A stretch of DNA of 64,000 nucleotides from Limanda limanda (lineage: Eukaryota; Chordata; Actinopteri; Pleuronectiformes; Pleuronectidae): positions 94,907 through 158,906 of the forward strand of contig NW_026870420.1 in NCBI RefSeq assembly GCF_963576545.1. The letters are read 5' to 3'. Shown here one piece after another: positions 26,201 to 38,300 of the stretch (position 1 is the stretch's first letter; each line of letters opens with the position of its first letter). A program made the translations under genes and the position numbers. The notes beneath the pieces are model-generated. The model saw nothing but the letters and a program-made list of their open reading frames with translations. It had not been told where the DNA came from and made no database searches.

Positions 26201-26572
26201 AAAAAGTTATTCAAGAATATCTCTTTCTCCTATGTGCTTTCATCCCTAACCCTAACCCTTCCGAAAGTCGGAGAAGCTCAAGGATGGTACCGATCGATGC
26301 GCGCTACCCCATTTAGTGGGGGTAGAGCCTACTTGCAAGTCTCTCCGACCTTCACAAAAAAAGTTATTCAAGAATATCTCCTCAGATTTGGGGGAATTTC
26401 GTCGGTCGACCTCTTCCGAAGGTCGTACAAGCTCGGGGATGGTACCAATCGATCCGCAGGACCCAAATTAGTCCAGATGCAACCACTTTCCAAGTCTCTC
26501 CGACCTTCACAAAAAAAGTTATTCAAGAATATCTCTTTCTCCTATGTGCTTTCATCCCTAACCCTAACCCTA

Positions 26573-29500
26573 ATCCTTCCGAAAGTCGGAGAAGCTCAAG
26601 GATGGTACCGATCGATGTGCGCTACCCCATTTAGTGGGGGTAGAGCCTACTTGCAAGTCTCTCCGACCTTCACAAAAAAAGTTATTCAAGAATATCTCTT
26701 TCTCCTATGTGCTTTCATCCCTAACCCTAACCCTAACCCTTCCGAAAGTCGGAGAAGCTCAAGGATGGTACCGATCGATGCGCGCTACCCCATTTAGTGG
26801 GGGTAGAGCCTACTTGCAAGTCTCTCCGACCTTCACAAAAAAAGTTATTCAAGAATATCTCTTTCTCCTATGTGCTTTCATCCCTAACCCTAACCCTAAC
26901 CCTTCCGAAAGTCGGAGAAGCTCAAGGATGGTACCGATCGATGCGCGCTACCCCATTTAGTGGGGGTAGAGCCTACTTGCAAGTCTCTCCGACCTTCACA
27001 AAAAAAGTTATTCAAGAATATCTCTTTCTCCTATGTGCTTTCATCCCTAACCCTAACCCTAACCCTTCCGAAAGTCGGAGAAGCTCAAGGATGGTACCGA
27101 TCGATGCGCGCAACCCCATTTAGTGGGGGTAGAGCCTACTTGCAAGTCTCTCCGACCTTCACAAAAAAAGTTATTCAAGAATATCTCCTCAGATTTGGGG
27201 GAATTTCGTCGGTCGACCTCTTCCGAAGGTCGTACAAGCTCGGGGATGGTACCAATCGATCCGCAGGACCCAAATTAGTCCAGATGCAACCACTTTCCAA
27301 GTCTCTCCGACCTTCACAAAAAAAGTTATTCAAGAATATCTCTTTCTCCTATGTGCTTTCATCCCTAACCCTAACCCTAACCCTTCCGAAAGTCGGAGAA
27401 GCTCAAAGATGGTACCGATCGATGCGCGCTACCCCATTTAGTGGGGGTAGAGCCTACTTGCAAGTCTCTCCGACCTTCACAAAAAAAGTTATTCAAGAAT
27501 ATCTCTTTCTCCTATGTGCTTTCATCCCTAACCCTAACCCTAACCCTTCCGAAAGTCGGAGAAGCTCAAGGATGGTACCGATCGATGCGCGCAACCCCAT
27601 TTAGTGGGGGTAGAGCCTACTTGCAAGTCTCTCCGACCTTCACAAAAAAAGTTATTCAAGAATATCTCCTCAGATTTGGGGGAATTTCGTCGGTCGACCT
27701 CTTTCGAAGGTCGTACAAGCTCGGGGATGGTACCAATCGATCCGCAGGACCCAAATTAGTCCAGATGCAACCACTTTCCAAGTCTCTCCGACCTTCACAA
27801 AAAAAGTTATTCAAGAATATCTCTTTCTCCTATGTGCTTTCATCCCTAACCCTAACCCTTCCGAAAGTCGGAGAAGCTCAAGGATGGTACCGATCGATGC
27901 GCGCTACCCCATTTAGTGGGGGTAGAGCCTACTTGCAAGTCTCTCCGACCTTCACAAAAAAAGTTATTCAAGAATATCTCTTTCTCCTATGTGCTTTCAT
28001 CCCTAACCCTAACCCTAATCCTTCCGAAAGTCGGAGAAGCTCAAGGATGGTACCGATCGATGTGCGCTACCCCATTTAGTGGGGGTAGAGCCTACTTGCA
28101 AGTCTCTCCGACCTTCACAAAAAAAGTTATTCAAGAATATCTCTTTCTCCTATGTGCTTTCATCCCTAACCCTAACCCTAACCCTTCCGAAAGTCGGAGA
28201 AGCTCAAGGATGGTACCGATCGATGCGCGCTACCCCATTTAGTGGGGGTAGAGCCTACTTGCAAGTCTCTCCGACCTTCACAAAAAAAGTTATTCAAGAA
28301 TATCTCTTTCTCCTATGTGCTTTCATCCCTAACCCTAACCCTAACCCTTCCGAAAGTCGGAGAAGCTCAAGGATGGTACCGATCGATGCGCGCTACCCCA
28401 TTTAGTGGGGGTAGAGCCTACTTGCAAGTCTCTCCGACCTTCACAAAAAAAGTTATTCAAGAATATCTCTTTCTCCTATGTGCTTTCATCCCTAACCCTA
28501 ACCCTAACCCTTCCGAAAGTCGGAGAAGCTCAAGGATGGTACCGATCGATGCGCGCAACCCCATTTAGTGGGGGTAGAGCCTACTTGCAAGTCTCTCCGA
28601 CCTTCACAAAAAAAGTTATTCAAGAATATCTCCTCAGATTTGGGGGAATTTCGTCGGTCGACCTCTTCCGAAGGTCGTACAAGCTCGGGGATGGTACCAA
28701 TCGATCCGCAGGACCCAAATTAGTCCAGATGCAACCACTTTCCAAGTCTCTCCGACCTTCACAAAAAAAGTTATTCAAGAATATCTCTTTCTCCTATGTG
28801 CTTTCATCCCTAACCCTAACCCTAACCCTTCCGAAAGTCGGAGAAGCTCAAAGATGGTACCGATCGATGCGCGCTACCCCATTTAGTGGGGGTAGAGCCT
28901 ACTTGCAAGTCTCTCCGACCTTCACAAAAAAAGTTATTCAAGAATATCTCTTTCTCCTATGTGCTTTCATCCCTAACCCTAACCCTAACCCTTCCGAAAG
29001 TCGGAGAAGCTCAAGGATGGTACCGATCGATGCGCGCAACCCCATTTAGTGGGGGTAGAGCCTACTTGCAAGTCTCTCCGACCTTCACAAAAAAAGTTAT
29101 TCAAGAATATCTCCTCAGATTTGGGGGAATTTCGTCGGTCGACCTCTTTCGAAGGTCGTACAAGCTCGGGGATGGTACCAATCGATCCGCAGGACCCAAA
29201 TTAGTCCAGATGCAACCACTTTCCAAGTCTCTCCGACCTTCACAAAAAAAGTTATTCAAGAATATCTCTTTCTCCTATGTGCTTTCATCCCTAACCCTAA
29301 CCCTTCCGAAAGTCGGAGAAGCTCAAGGATGGTACCGATCGATGCGCGCTACCCCATTTAGTGGGGGTAGAGCCTACTTGCAAGTCTCTCCGACCTTCAC
29401 AAAAAAAGTTATTCAAGAATATCTCTTTCTCCTATGTGCTTTCATCCCTAACCCTAACCCTAATCCTTCCGAAAGTCGGAGAAGCTCAAGGATGGTACCG

Positions 29501-29810
29501 ATCGATGTGCGCTACCCCATTTAGTGGGGGTAGAGCCTACTTGCAAGTCTCTCCGACCTTCACAAAAAAAGTTATTCAAGAATATCTCTTTCTCCTATGT
29601 GCTTTCATCCCTAACCCTAACCCTAACCCTTCCGAAAGTCGGAGAAGCTCAAGGATGGTACCGATCGATGCGCGCTACCCCATTTAGTGGGGGTAGAGCC
29701 TACTTGCAAGTCTCTCCGACCTTCACAAAAAAAGTTATTCAAGAATATCTCTTTCTCCTATGTGCTTTCATCCCTAACCCTAACCCTAACCCTTCCGAAA
29801 GTCGGAGAAG
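26573..29810. repeat. 1,445 bp higher-order repeat, two full copies and a partial third
   Basis: The variant CCCTAATCCTTCC (last telomeric unit mutated) coupled to GATGTGCGC marks the start of each copy near 26573, 28018 and 29463, spaced exactly 1,445 bp. The order of A units, BC dimers and short telomeric tracts repeats within each copy. The third copy departs at about 29816, where CTCAAAGATGG replaces CTCAAGGATGG. Confidence 0.82.
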
Positions 29811-32676
29811 CTCAAAGATGGTACCGATCGATGCGCGCTACCCCATTTAGTGGGGGTAGAGCCTACTTGCAAGTCTCTCCGACCTTCACAAAAAAAGTTA
29901 TTCAAGAATATCTCTTTCTCCTATGTGCTTTCATCCCTAACCCTAACCCTAACCCTTCCGAAAGTCGGAGAAGCTCAAGGATGGTACCGATCGATGCGCG
30001 CAACCCCATTTAGTGGGGGTAGAGCCTACTTGCAAGTCTCTCCGACCTTCACAAAAAAAGTTATTCAAGAATATCTCCTCAGATTTGGGGGAATTTCGTC
30101 GGTCGACCTCTTTCGAAGGTCGTACAAGCTCGGGGATGGTACCAATCGATCCGCAGGACCCAAATTAGTCCAGATGCAACCACTTTCCAAGTCTCTCCGA
30201 CCTTCACAAAAAAAGTTATTCAAGAATATCTCTTTCTCCTATGTGCTTTCATCCCTAACCCTAACCCTAACCCTTCCGAAAGTCGGAGAAGCTCAAGGAT
30301 GGTACCGATCGATGCGCGCTACCCCATTTAGTGGGGGTAGAGCCTACTTGCAAGTCTCTCCGACCTTCACAAAAAAAGTTATTCAAGAATATCTCTTTCT
30401 CCTATGTGCTTTCATCCCTAACCCTAACCCTAACCCTTCCGAAAGTCGGAGAAGCTCAAGGATGGTACCGATCGATGCGCGCAACCCCATTTAGTGGGGG
30501 TAGAGCCTACTTGCAAGTCTCTCCGACCTTCACAAAAAAAGTTATTCAAGAATATCTCCTCAGATTTGGGGGAATTTCGTCGGTCGACCTCTTCCGAAGG
30601 TCGTACAAGCTCGGGGATGGTACCAATCGATCCGCAGGACCCAAATTAGTCCAGATGCAACCACTTTCCAAGTCTCTCCGACCTTCACAAAAAAAGTTAT
30701 TCAAGAATATCTCTTTCTCCTATGTGCTTTCATCCCTAACCCTAACCCTAACCCTTCCGAAAGTCGGAGAAGCTCAAAGATGGTACCGATCGATGCGCGC
30801 TACCCCATTTAGTGGGGGTAGAGCCTACTTGCAAGTCTCTCCGACCTTCACAAAAAAAGTTATTCAAGAATATCTCTTTCTCCTATGTGCTTTCATCCCT
30901 AACCCTAACCCTAACCCTTCCGAAAGTCGGAGAAGCTCAAGGATGGTACCGATCGATGCGCGCAACCCCATTTAGTGGGGGTAGAGCCTACTTGCAAGTC
31001 TCTCCGACCTTCACAAAAAAAGTTATTCAAGAATATCTCCTCAGATTTGGGGGAATTTCGTCGGTCGACCTCTTTCGAAGGTCGTACAAGCTCGGGGATG
31101 GTACCAATCGATCCGCAGGACCCAAATTAGTCCAGATGCAACCACTTTCCAAGTCTCTCCGACCTTCACAAAAAAAGTTATTCAAGAATATCTCTTTCTC
31201 CTATGTGCTTTCATCCCTAACCCTAACCCTTCCGAAAGTCGGAGAAGCTCAAGGATGGTACCGATCGATGCGCGCTACCCCATTTAGTGGGGGTAGAGCC
31301 TACTTGCAAGTCTCTCCGACCTTCACAAAAAAAGTTATTCAAGAATATCTCTTTCTCCTATGTGCTTTCATCCCTAACCCTAACCCTTCCGAAAGTCGGA
31401 GAAGCTCAAGGATGGTACCGATCGATGCGCGCTACCCCATTTAGTGGGGGTAGAGCCTACTTGCAAGTCTCTCCGACCTTCACAAAAAAAGTTATTCAAG
31501 AATATCTCCTCAGATTTGGGGGAATTTCGTCGGTCGACCTCTTCCGAAGGTCGTACAAGCTCGGGGATGGTACCAATCGATCCGCAGGACCCAAATTAGT
31601 CCAGATGCAACCACTTTCCAAGTCTCTCCGACCTTCACAAAAAAAGTTATTCAAGAATATCTCTTTCTCCTATGTGCTTTCATCCCTAACCCTAACCCTA
31701 ATCCTTCCGAAAGTCGGAGAAGCTCAAGGATGGTACCAATCGATGTGCGCTACCCCATTTAGTGGGGGTAGAGCCTACTTGCAAGTCTCTCCGACCTTCA
31801 CAAAAAAAGTTATTCAAGAATATCTCTTTCTCCTATGTGCTTTCATCCCTAACCCTAACCCTAACCCTTCCGAAAGTCGGAGAAGCTCAAGGATGGTACC
31901 GATCGATGCGCGCTACCCCATTTAGTGGGGGTAGAGCCTACTTGCAAGTCTCTCCGACCTTCACAAAAAAAGTTATTCAAGAATATCTCTTTCTCCTATG
32001 TGCTTTCATCCCTAACCCTAACCCTAACCCTTCCGAAAGTCGGAGAAGCTCAAGGATGGTACCGATCGATGCGCGCTACCCCATTTAGTGGGGGTAGAGC
32101 CTACTTGCAAGTCTCTCCGACCTTCACAAAAAAAGTTATTCAAGAATATCTCTTTCTCCTATGTGCTTTCATCCCTAACCCTAACCCTAACCCTTCCGAA
32201 AGTCGGAGAAGCTCAAGGATGGTACCGATCGATGCGCGCAACCCCATTTAGTGGGGGTAGAGCCTACTTGCAAGTCTCTCCGACCTTCACAAAAAAAGTT
32301 ATTCAAGAATATCTCCTCAGATTTGGGGGAATTTCGTCGGTCGACCTCTTCCGAAGGTCGTACAAGCTCGGGGATGGTACCAATCGATCCGCAGGACCCA
32401 AATTAGTCCAGATGCAACCACTTTCCAAGTCTCTCCGACCTTCACAAAAAAAGTTATTCAAGAATATCTCTTTCTCCTATGTGCTTTCATCCCTAACCCT
32501 AACCCTAACCCTTCCGAAAGTCGGAGAAGCTCAAAGATGGTACCGATCGATGTGCGCTACCCCATTTAGTGGGGATAGAGCCTACTTGCAAGTCTCTCCG
32601 ACCTTCACAAAAAAAGTTATTCAAGAATATCTCTTTCTCCTATGTGCTTTCATCCCTAACCCTAACCCTAACCCTT

Positions 32677-33930
32677 CCGAAAGTCGGAGAAGCTCAAGGA
32701 TGGTACCGATCGATGCGCGCAACCCCATTTAGTGGGGGTAGAGCCTACTTGCAAGTCTCTCCGACCTTCACAAAAAAAGTTATTCAAGAATATCTCCTCA
32801 GATTTGGGGGAATTTCGTCGGTCGACCTCTTTCGAAGGTCGTACAAGCTCGGGGATGGTACCAATCGATCCGCAGGACCCAAATTAGTCCAGATGCAACC
32901 ACTTTTCAAGTCTCTCCGACCTTCACAAAAAAAGTTATTCAAGAATATCTCTTTCTCCTATGTGCTTTCATCCCTAACCCTAACCCTTCCGAAAGTCGGA
33001 GAAGCTCAAGGATGGTACCGATCGATGCGCGCTACCCCATTTAGTGGGGGTAGAGCCTACTTGCAAGTCTCTCCGACCTTCACAAAAAAAGTTATTCAAG
33101 AATATCTCCTCAGATTTGGGGGAATTTCGTCGGTCGACCTCTTCCGAAGGTCGTACAAGCTCGGGGATGGTACCAATCGATCCGCAGGACCCAAATTAGT
33201 CCAGATGCAACCACTTTCCAAGTCTCTCCGACCTTCACAAAAAAAGTTATTCAAGAATATCTCTTTCTCCTATGTGCTTTCATCCCTAACCCTAACCCTT
33301 CCGAAAGTCGGAGAAGCTCAAGGATGGTACCGATCGATGCGCGCTACCCCATTTAGTGGGGGTAGAGCCTACTTGCAAGTCTCTCCGACCTTCACAAAAA
33401 AAGTTATTCAAGAATATCTCCTCAGATTTGGGGGAATTTCGTCGGTCGACCTCTTCCGAAGGTCGTACAAGCTCGGGGATGGTACCAATCGATCCGCAGG
33501 ACCCAAATTAGTCCAGATGCAACCACTTTCCAAGTCTCTCCGACCTTCACAAAAAAAGTTATTCAAGAATATCTCTTTCTCCTATGTGCTTTCATCCCTA
33601 ACCCTAACCCTTCCGAAAGTCGGAGAAGCTCAAGGATGGTACCGATCGATGCGCGCTACCCCATTTAGTGGGGGTAGAGCCTACTTGCAAGTCTCTCCGA
33701 CCTTCACAAAAAAAGTTATTCAAGAATATCTCCTCAGATTTGGGGGAATTTCGTCGGTCGACCTCTTCCGAAGGTCGTACAAGCTCGGGGATGGTACCAA
33801 TCGATCCGCAGGACCCAAATTAGTCCAGATGCAACCACTTTCCAAGTCTCTCCGACCTTCACAAAAAAAGTTATTCAAGAATATCTCTTTCTCCTATGTG
33901 CTTTCATCCCTAACCCTAACCCTAATCCTT
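32677..33930 (+). repeat. Run of four consecutive BC dimers (312, 312, 312, 318 bp)
   Basis: Dimers at 32677-32988, 32989-33300, 33301-33612 and 33613-33930 follow each other with no A unit between them, the longest pure BC run I found. The first three have two-unit telomeric tracts (312 bp); the last has three units, with CCCTAATCC. Because 312 and 318 are multiples of three, one frame stays open for 526 codons across 32569-34149. That is an arithmetic consequence of the dimers, not evidence for a gene. Confidence 0.88.
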
Positions 33931-35384
33931 CCGAAAGTCGGAGAAGCTCAAGGATGGTACCGATCGATGTGCGCTACCCCATTTAGTGGGGGTAGAGCCT
34001 ACTTGCAAGTCTCTCCGACCTTCACAAAAAAAGTTATTCAAGAATATCTCTTTCTCCTATGTGCTTTCATCCCTAACCCTAACCCTAACCCTTCCGAAAG
34101 TCGGAGAAGCTCAAGGATGGTACCGATCGATGCGCGCTACCCCATTTAGTGGGGGTAGAGCCTACTTGCAAGTCTCTCCGACCTTCACAAAAAAAGTTAT
34201 TCAAGAATATCTCTTTCTCCTATGTGCTTTCATCCCTAACCCTAACCCTAACCCTTCCGAAAGTCGGAGAAGCTCAAGGATGGTACCGATCGATGCGCGC
34301 TACCCCATTTAGTGGGAGTAGAGCCTACTTGCAAGTCTCTCCGACCTTCACAAAAAAAGTTATTCAAGAATATCTCTTTCTCCTATGTGCTTTCATCCCT
34401 AACCCTAACCCTAACCCTTCCGAAAGTCGGAGAAGCTCAAGGATGGTACCGATCGATGCGCGCTACCCCATTTAGTGGGGGTAGAGCCTACTTGCAAGTC
34501 TCTCCGACCTTCACAAAAAAAGTTATTCAAGAATATCTCTTTCTCCTATGTGCTTTCATCCCTAACCCTAACCCTAACCCTTCCGAAAGTCGGAGAAGCT
34601 CAAGGATGGTACCGATCGATGCGCGCAACCCCATTTAGTGGGGGTAGAGCCTACTTGCAAGTCTCTCCGACCTTCACAAAAAAAGTTATTCAAGAATATC
34701 TCCTCAGATTTGGGGGAATTTCGTCGGTCGACCTCTTTCGAAGGTCGTACAAGCTCGGGGATGGTACCAATCGATCCGCAGGACCCAAATTAGTCCAGAT
34801 GCAACCACTTTCCAAGTCTCTCCGACCTTCACAAAAAAAGTTATTCAAGAATATCTCTTTCTCCTATGTGCTTTCATCCCTAACCCTAACCCTAACCCTT
34901 CCGAAAGTCGGAGAAGCTCAAGGATGGTACCGATCGATGCGCGCTACCCCATTTAGTGGGGGTAGAGCCTACTTGCAAGTCTCTCCGACCTTCACAAAAA
35001 AAGTTATTCAAGAATATCTCTTTCTCCTATGTGCTTTCATCCCTAACCCTAACCCTAACCCTTCCGAAAGTCGGAGAAGCTCAAAGATGGTACCGATCGA
35101 TGCGCGCTACCCCATTTAGTGGGGGTAGAGCCTACTTGCAAGTCTCTCCGACCTTCACAAAAAAAGTTATTCAAGAATATCTCTTTCTCCTATGTGCTTT
35201 CATCCCTAACCCTAACCCTAACCCTTCCGAAAGTCGGAGAAGCTCAAGGATGGTACCGATCGATGCGCGCAACCCCATTTAGTGGGGGTAGAGCCTACTT
35301 GCAAGTCTCTCCGACCTTCACAAAAAAAGTTATTCAAGAATATCTCCTCAGATTTGGGGGAATTTCGTCGGTCGACCTCTTTCA

Positions 35385-38300
35385 AAGGTCGTACAAGCTC
35401 GGGGATGGTACCAATCGATCCGCAGGACCCAAATTAGTCCAGATGCAACCACTTTCCAAGTCTCTCCGACCTTCACAAAAAAAGTTATTCAAGAATATCT
35501 CTTTCTCCTATGTGCTTTCATCCCTAACCCTAACCCTTCCGAAAGTCGGAGAAGCTCAAAGATGGTACCGATCGATGCGCGCTACCCCATTTAGTGGGGG
35601 TAGAGCCTACTTGCAAGTCTCTCCGACCTTCACAAAAAAAGTTATTCAAGAATATCTCCTCAGATTTGGGGGAATTTCGTCGGTCGACCTCTTCCGAAGG
35701 TCGTACAAGCTCGGGGATGGTACCAATCGATCCGCAGGACCCAAATTAGTCCAGATGCAACCACTTTCCAAGTCTCTCCGACCTTCACAAAAAAAGTTAT
35801 TCAAGAATATCTCTTTCTCCTATGTGCTTTCATCCCTAACCCTAACCCTAATCCTTCCGAAAGTCGGAGAAGCTCAAGGATGGTACCGATCGATGTGCGC
35901 TACCCCATTTAGTGGGGGTAGAGCCTACTTGCAAGTCTCTCCGACCTTCACAAAAAAAGTTATTCAAGAATATCTCTTTCTCCTATGTGCTTTCATCCCT
36001 AACCCTAACCCTAACCCTTCCGAAAGTCGGAGAAGCTCAAGGATGGTACCGATCGATGCGCGCTACCCCATTTAGTGGGGGTAGAGCCTACTTGCAAGTC
36101 TCTCCGACCTTCACAAAAAAAGTTATTCAAGAATATCTCTTTCTCCTATGTGCTTTCATCCCTAACCCTAACCCTTCCGAAAGTCGGAGAAGCTCAAGGA
36201 TGGTACCGATCGATGCGCGCTACCCCATTTAGTGGGGGTAGAGCCTACTTGCAAGTCTCTCCGACCTTCACAAAAAAAGTTATTCAAGAATATCTCTTTC
36301 TCCTATGTGCTTTCATCCCTAACCCTAACCCTAACCCTTCCGAAAGTCGGAGAAGCTCAAGGATGGTACCGATCGATGCGCGCTACCCCATTTAGTGGGG
36401 GTAGAGCCTACTTGCAAGTCTCTCCGACCTTCACAAAAAAAGTTATTCAAGAATATCTCCTCAGATTTGGGGGAATTTCGTCGGTCGACCTCTTCCGAAG
36501 GTCGTACAAGCTCGGGGATGGTACCAATCGATCTGCAGGACCCAAATTAGTCCAGATGCAACCACTTTCCAAGTCTCTCCGACCTTCACAAAAAAAGTTA
36601 TTCAAGAATATCTCTTTCTCCTATGTGCTTTCATCCCTAACCCTAACCCTAACCCTTCCGAAAGTCGGAGAAGCTCAAGGATGGTACCGATCGATGCGCG
36701 CTACCCCATTTAGTGGGGGTAGAGCCTACTTGCAAGTCTCTCCGACCTTCACAAAAAAAGTTATTCAAGAATATCTCTTTCTCCTATGTGCTTTCATCCC
36801 TAACCCTAACCCTAACCCTTCCGAAAGTCGGAGAAGCTCAAAGATGGTACCGATCGATGCGCGCTACCCCATTTAGTGGGGGTAGAGCCTACTTGCAAGT
36901 CTCTCCGACCTTCACAAAAAAAGTTATTCAAGAATATCTCTTTCTCCTATGTGCTTTCATCCCTAACCCTAACCCTAACCCTTCCGAAAGTCGGAGAAGC
37001 TCAAGGATGGTACCGATCGATGCGCGCTACCCCATTTAGTGGGGGTAGAGCCTACTTGCAAGTCTCTCCGACCTTCACAAAAAAAGTTATTCAAGAATAT
37101 CTCTTTCTCCTATGTGCTTTCATCCCTAACCCTAACCCTAACCCTTCCGAAAGTTGGAGAAGCTCAAGGATGGTACCGATCGATGCGCGCTACCCCATTT
37201 AGTGGGGGTAGAGCCTACTTGCAAGTCTCTCCGACCTTCACAAAAAAAGTTATTCAAGAATATCTCTTTCTCCTATGTGCTTTCATCCCTAACCCTAACC
37301 CTAACCCTTCCGAAAGTCGGAGAAGCTCAAGGATGGTACCGATCGATGCGCGCTACCCCATTTAGTGGGGGTAGAGCCTACTTGCAAGTCTCTCCGACCT
37401 TCACAAAAAACGTTATTCAAGAATATCTCTTTCTCCTATGTGCTTTCATCCCTAACCCTAACCCTAACCCTTCCGAAAGTCGGAGAAGCTCAAGGATGGT
37501 ACCGATCGATGCGCGCAACCCCATTTAGTGGGGGTAGAGCCTACTTGCAAGTCTCTCCGACCTTCACAAAAAAAGTTATTCAAGAATATCTCCTCAGATT
37601 TGGGGGAATTTCGTCGGTCGACCTCTTCCGAAGGTCGTACAAGCTCGGGGATGGTACCAATCGATCCGCAGGACCCAAATTAGTCCAGATGCAACCACTT
37701 TCCAAGTCTCTCCGACCTTCACAAAAAAAGTTATTCAAGAATATCTCTTTCTCCTATGTGCTTTCATCCCTAACCCTAACCCTAACCCTTCCGAAAGTCG
37801 GAGAAGCTCAAGGATAGTACCGATCGATGCGCGCTACCCCATTTAGTGGGGGTAGAGCCTACTTGCAAGTCTCTCCGACCTTCACAAAAAAAGTTATTCA
37901 AGAATATCTCTTTCTCCTATGTGCTTTCATCCCTAACCCTAACCCTAACCCTTCCGAAAGTCGGAGAAGCTCAAGGATGGTACCGATCGATGCGCGCTAC
38001 CCCATTTAGTGGGGGTAGAGCCTACTTGCAAGTCTCTCCGACCTTCACAAAAAAAGTTATTCAAGAATATCTCCTCAGATTTGGGGGAATTTCGTCGGTC
38101 GACCTCTTCCGAAGGTCGTACAAGCTCGGGGATGGTACCAATCGATCCGCAGGACCCAAATTAGTCCAGATGCAACCACTTTCCAAGTCTCTCCGACCTT
38201 CACAAAAAAAGTTATTCAAGAATATCTCTTTCTCCTATGTGCTTTCATCCCTAACCCTAACCCTTCCGAAAGTCGGAGAAGCTCAAAGATGGTACCGATC

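Noticed and set aside
32569..34149. A 526-codon open frame, and many 105-320-codon frames elsewhere
   Set aside because: All are translations of the satellite in shifting frames. They overlap each other on the same strand, lack any recognisable domain and depend only on whether the unit length is a multiple of three (318, 312) or not (163).
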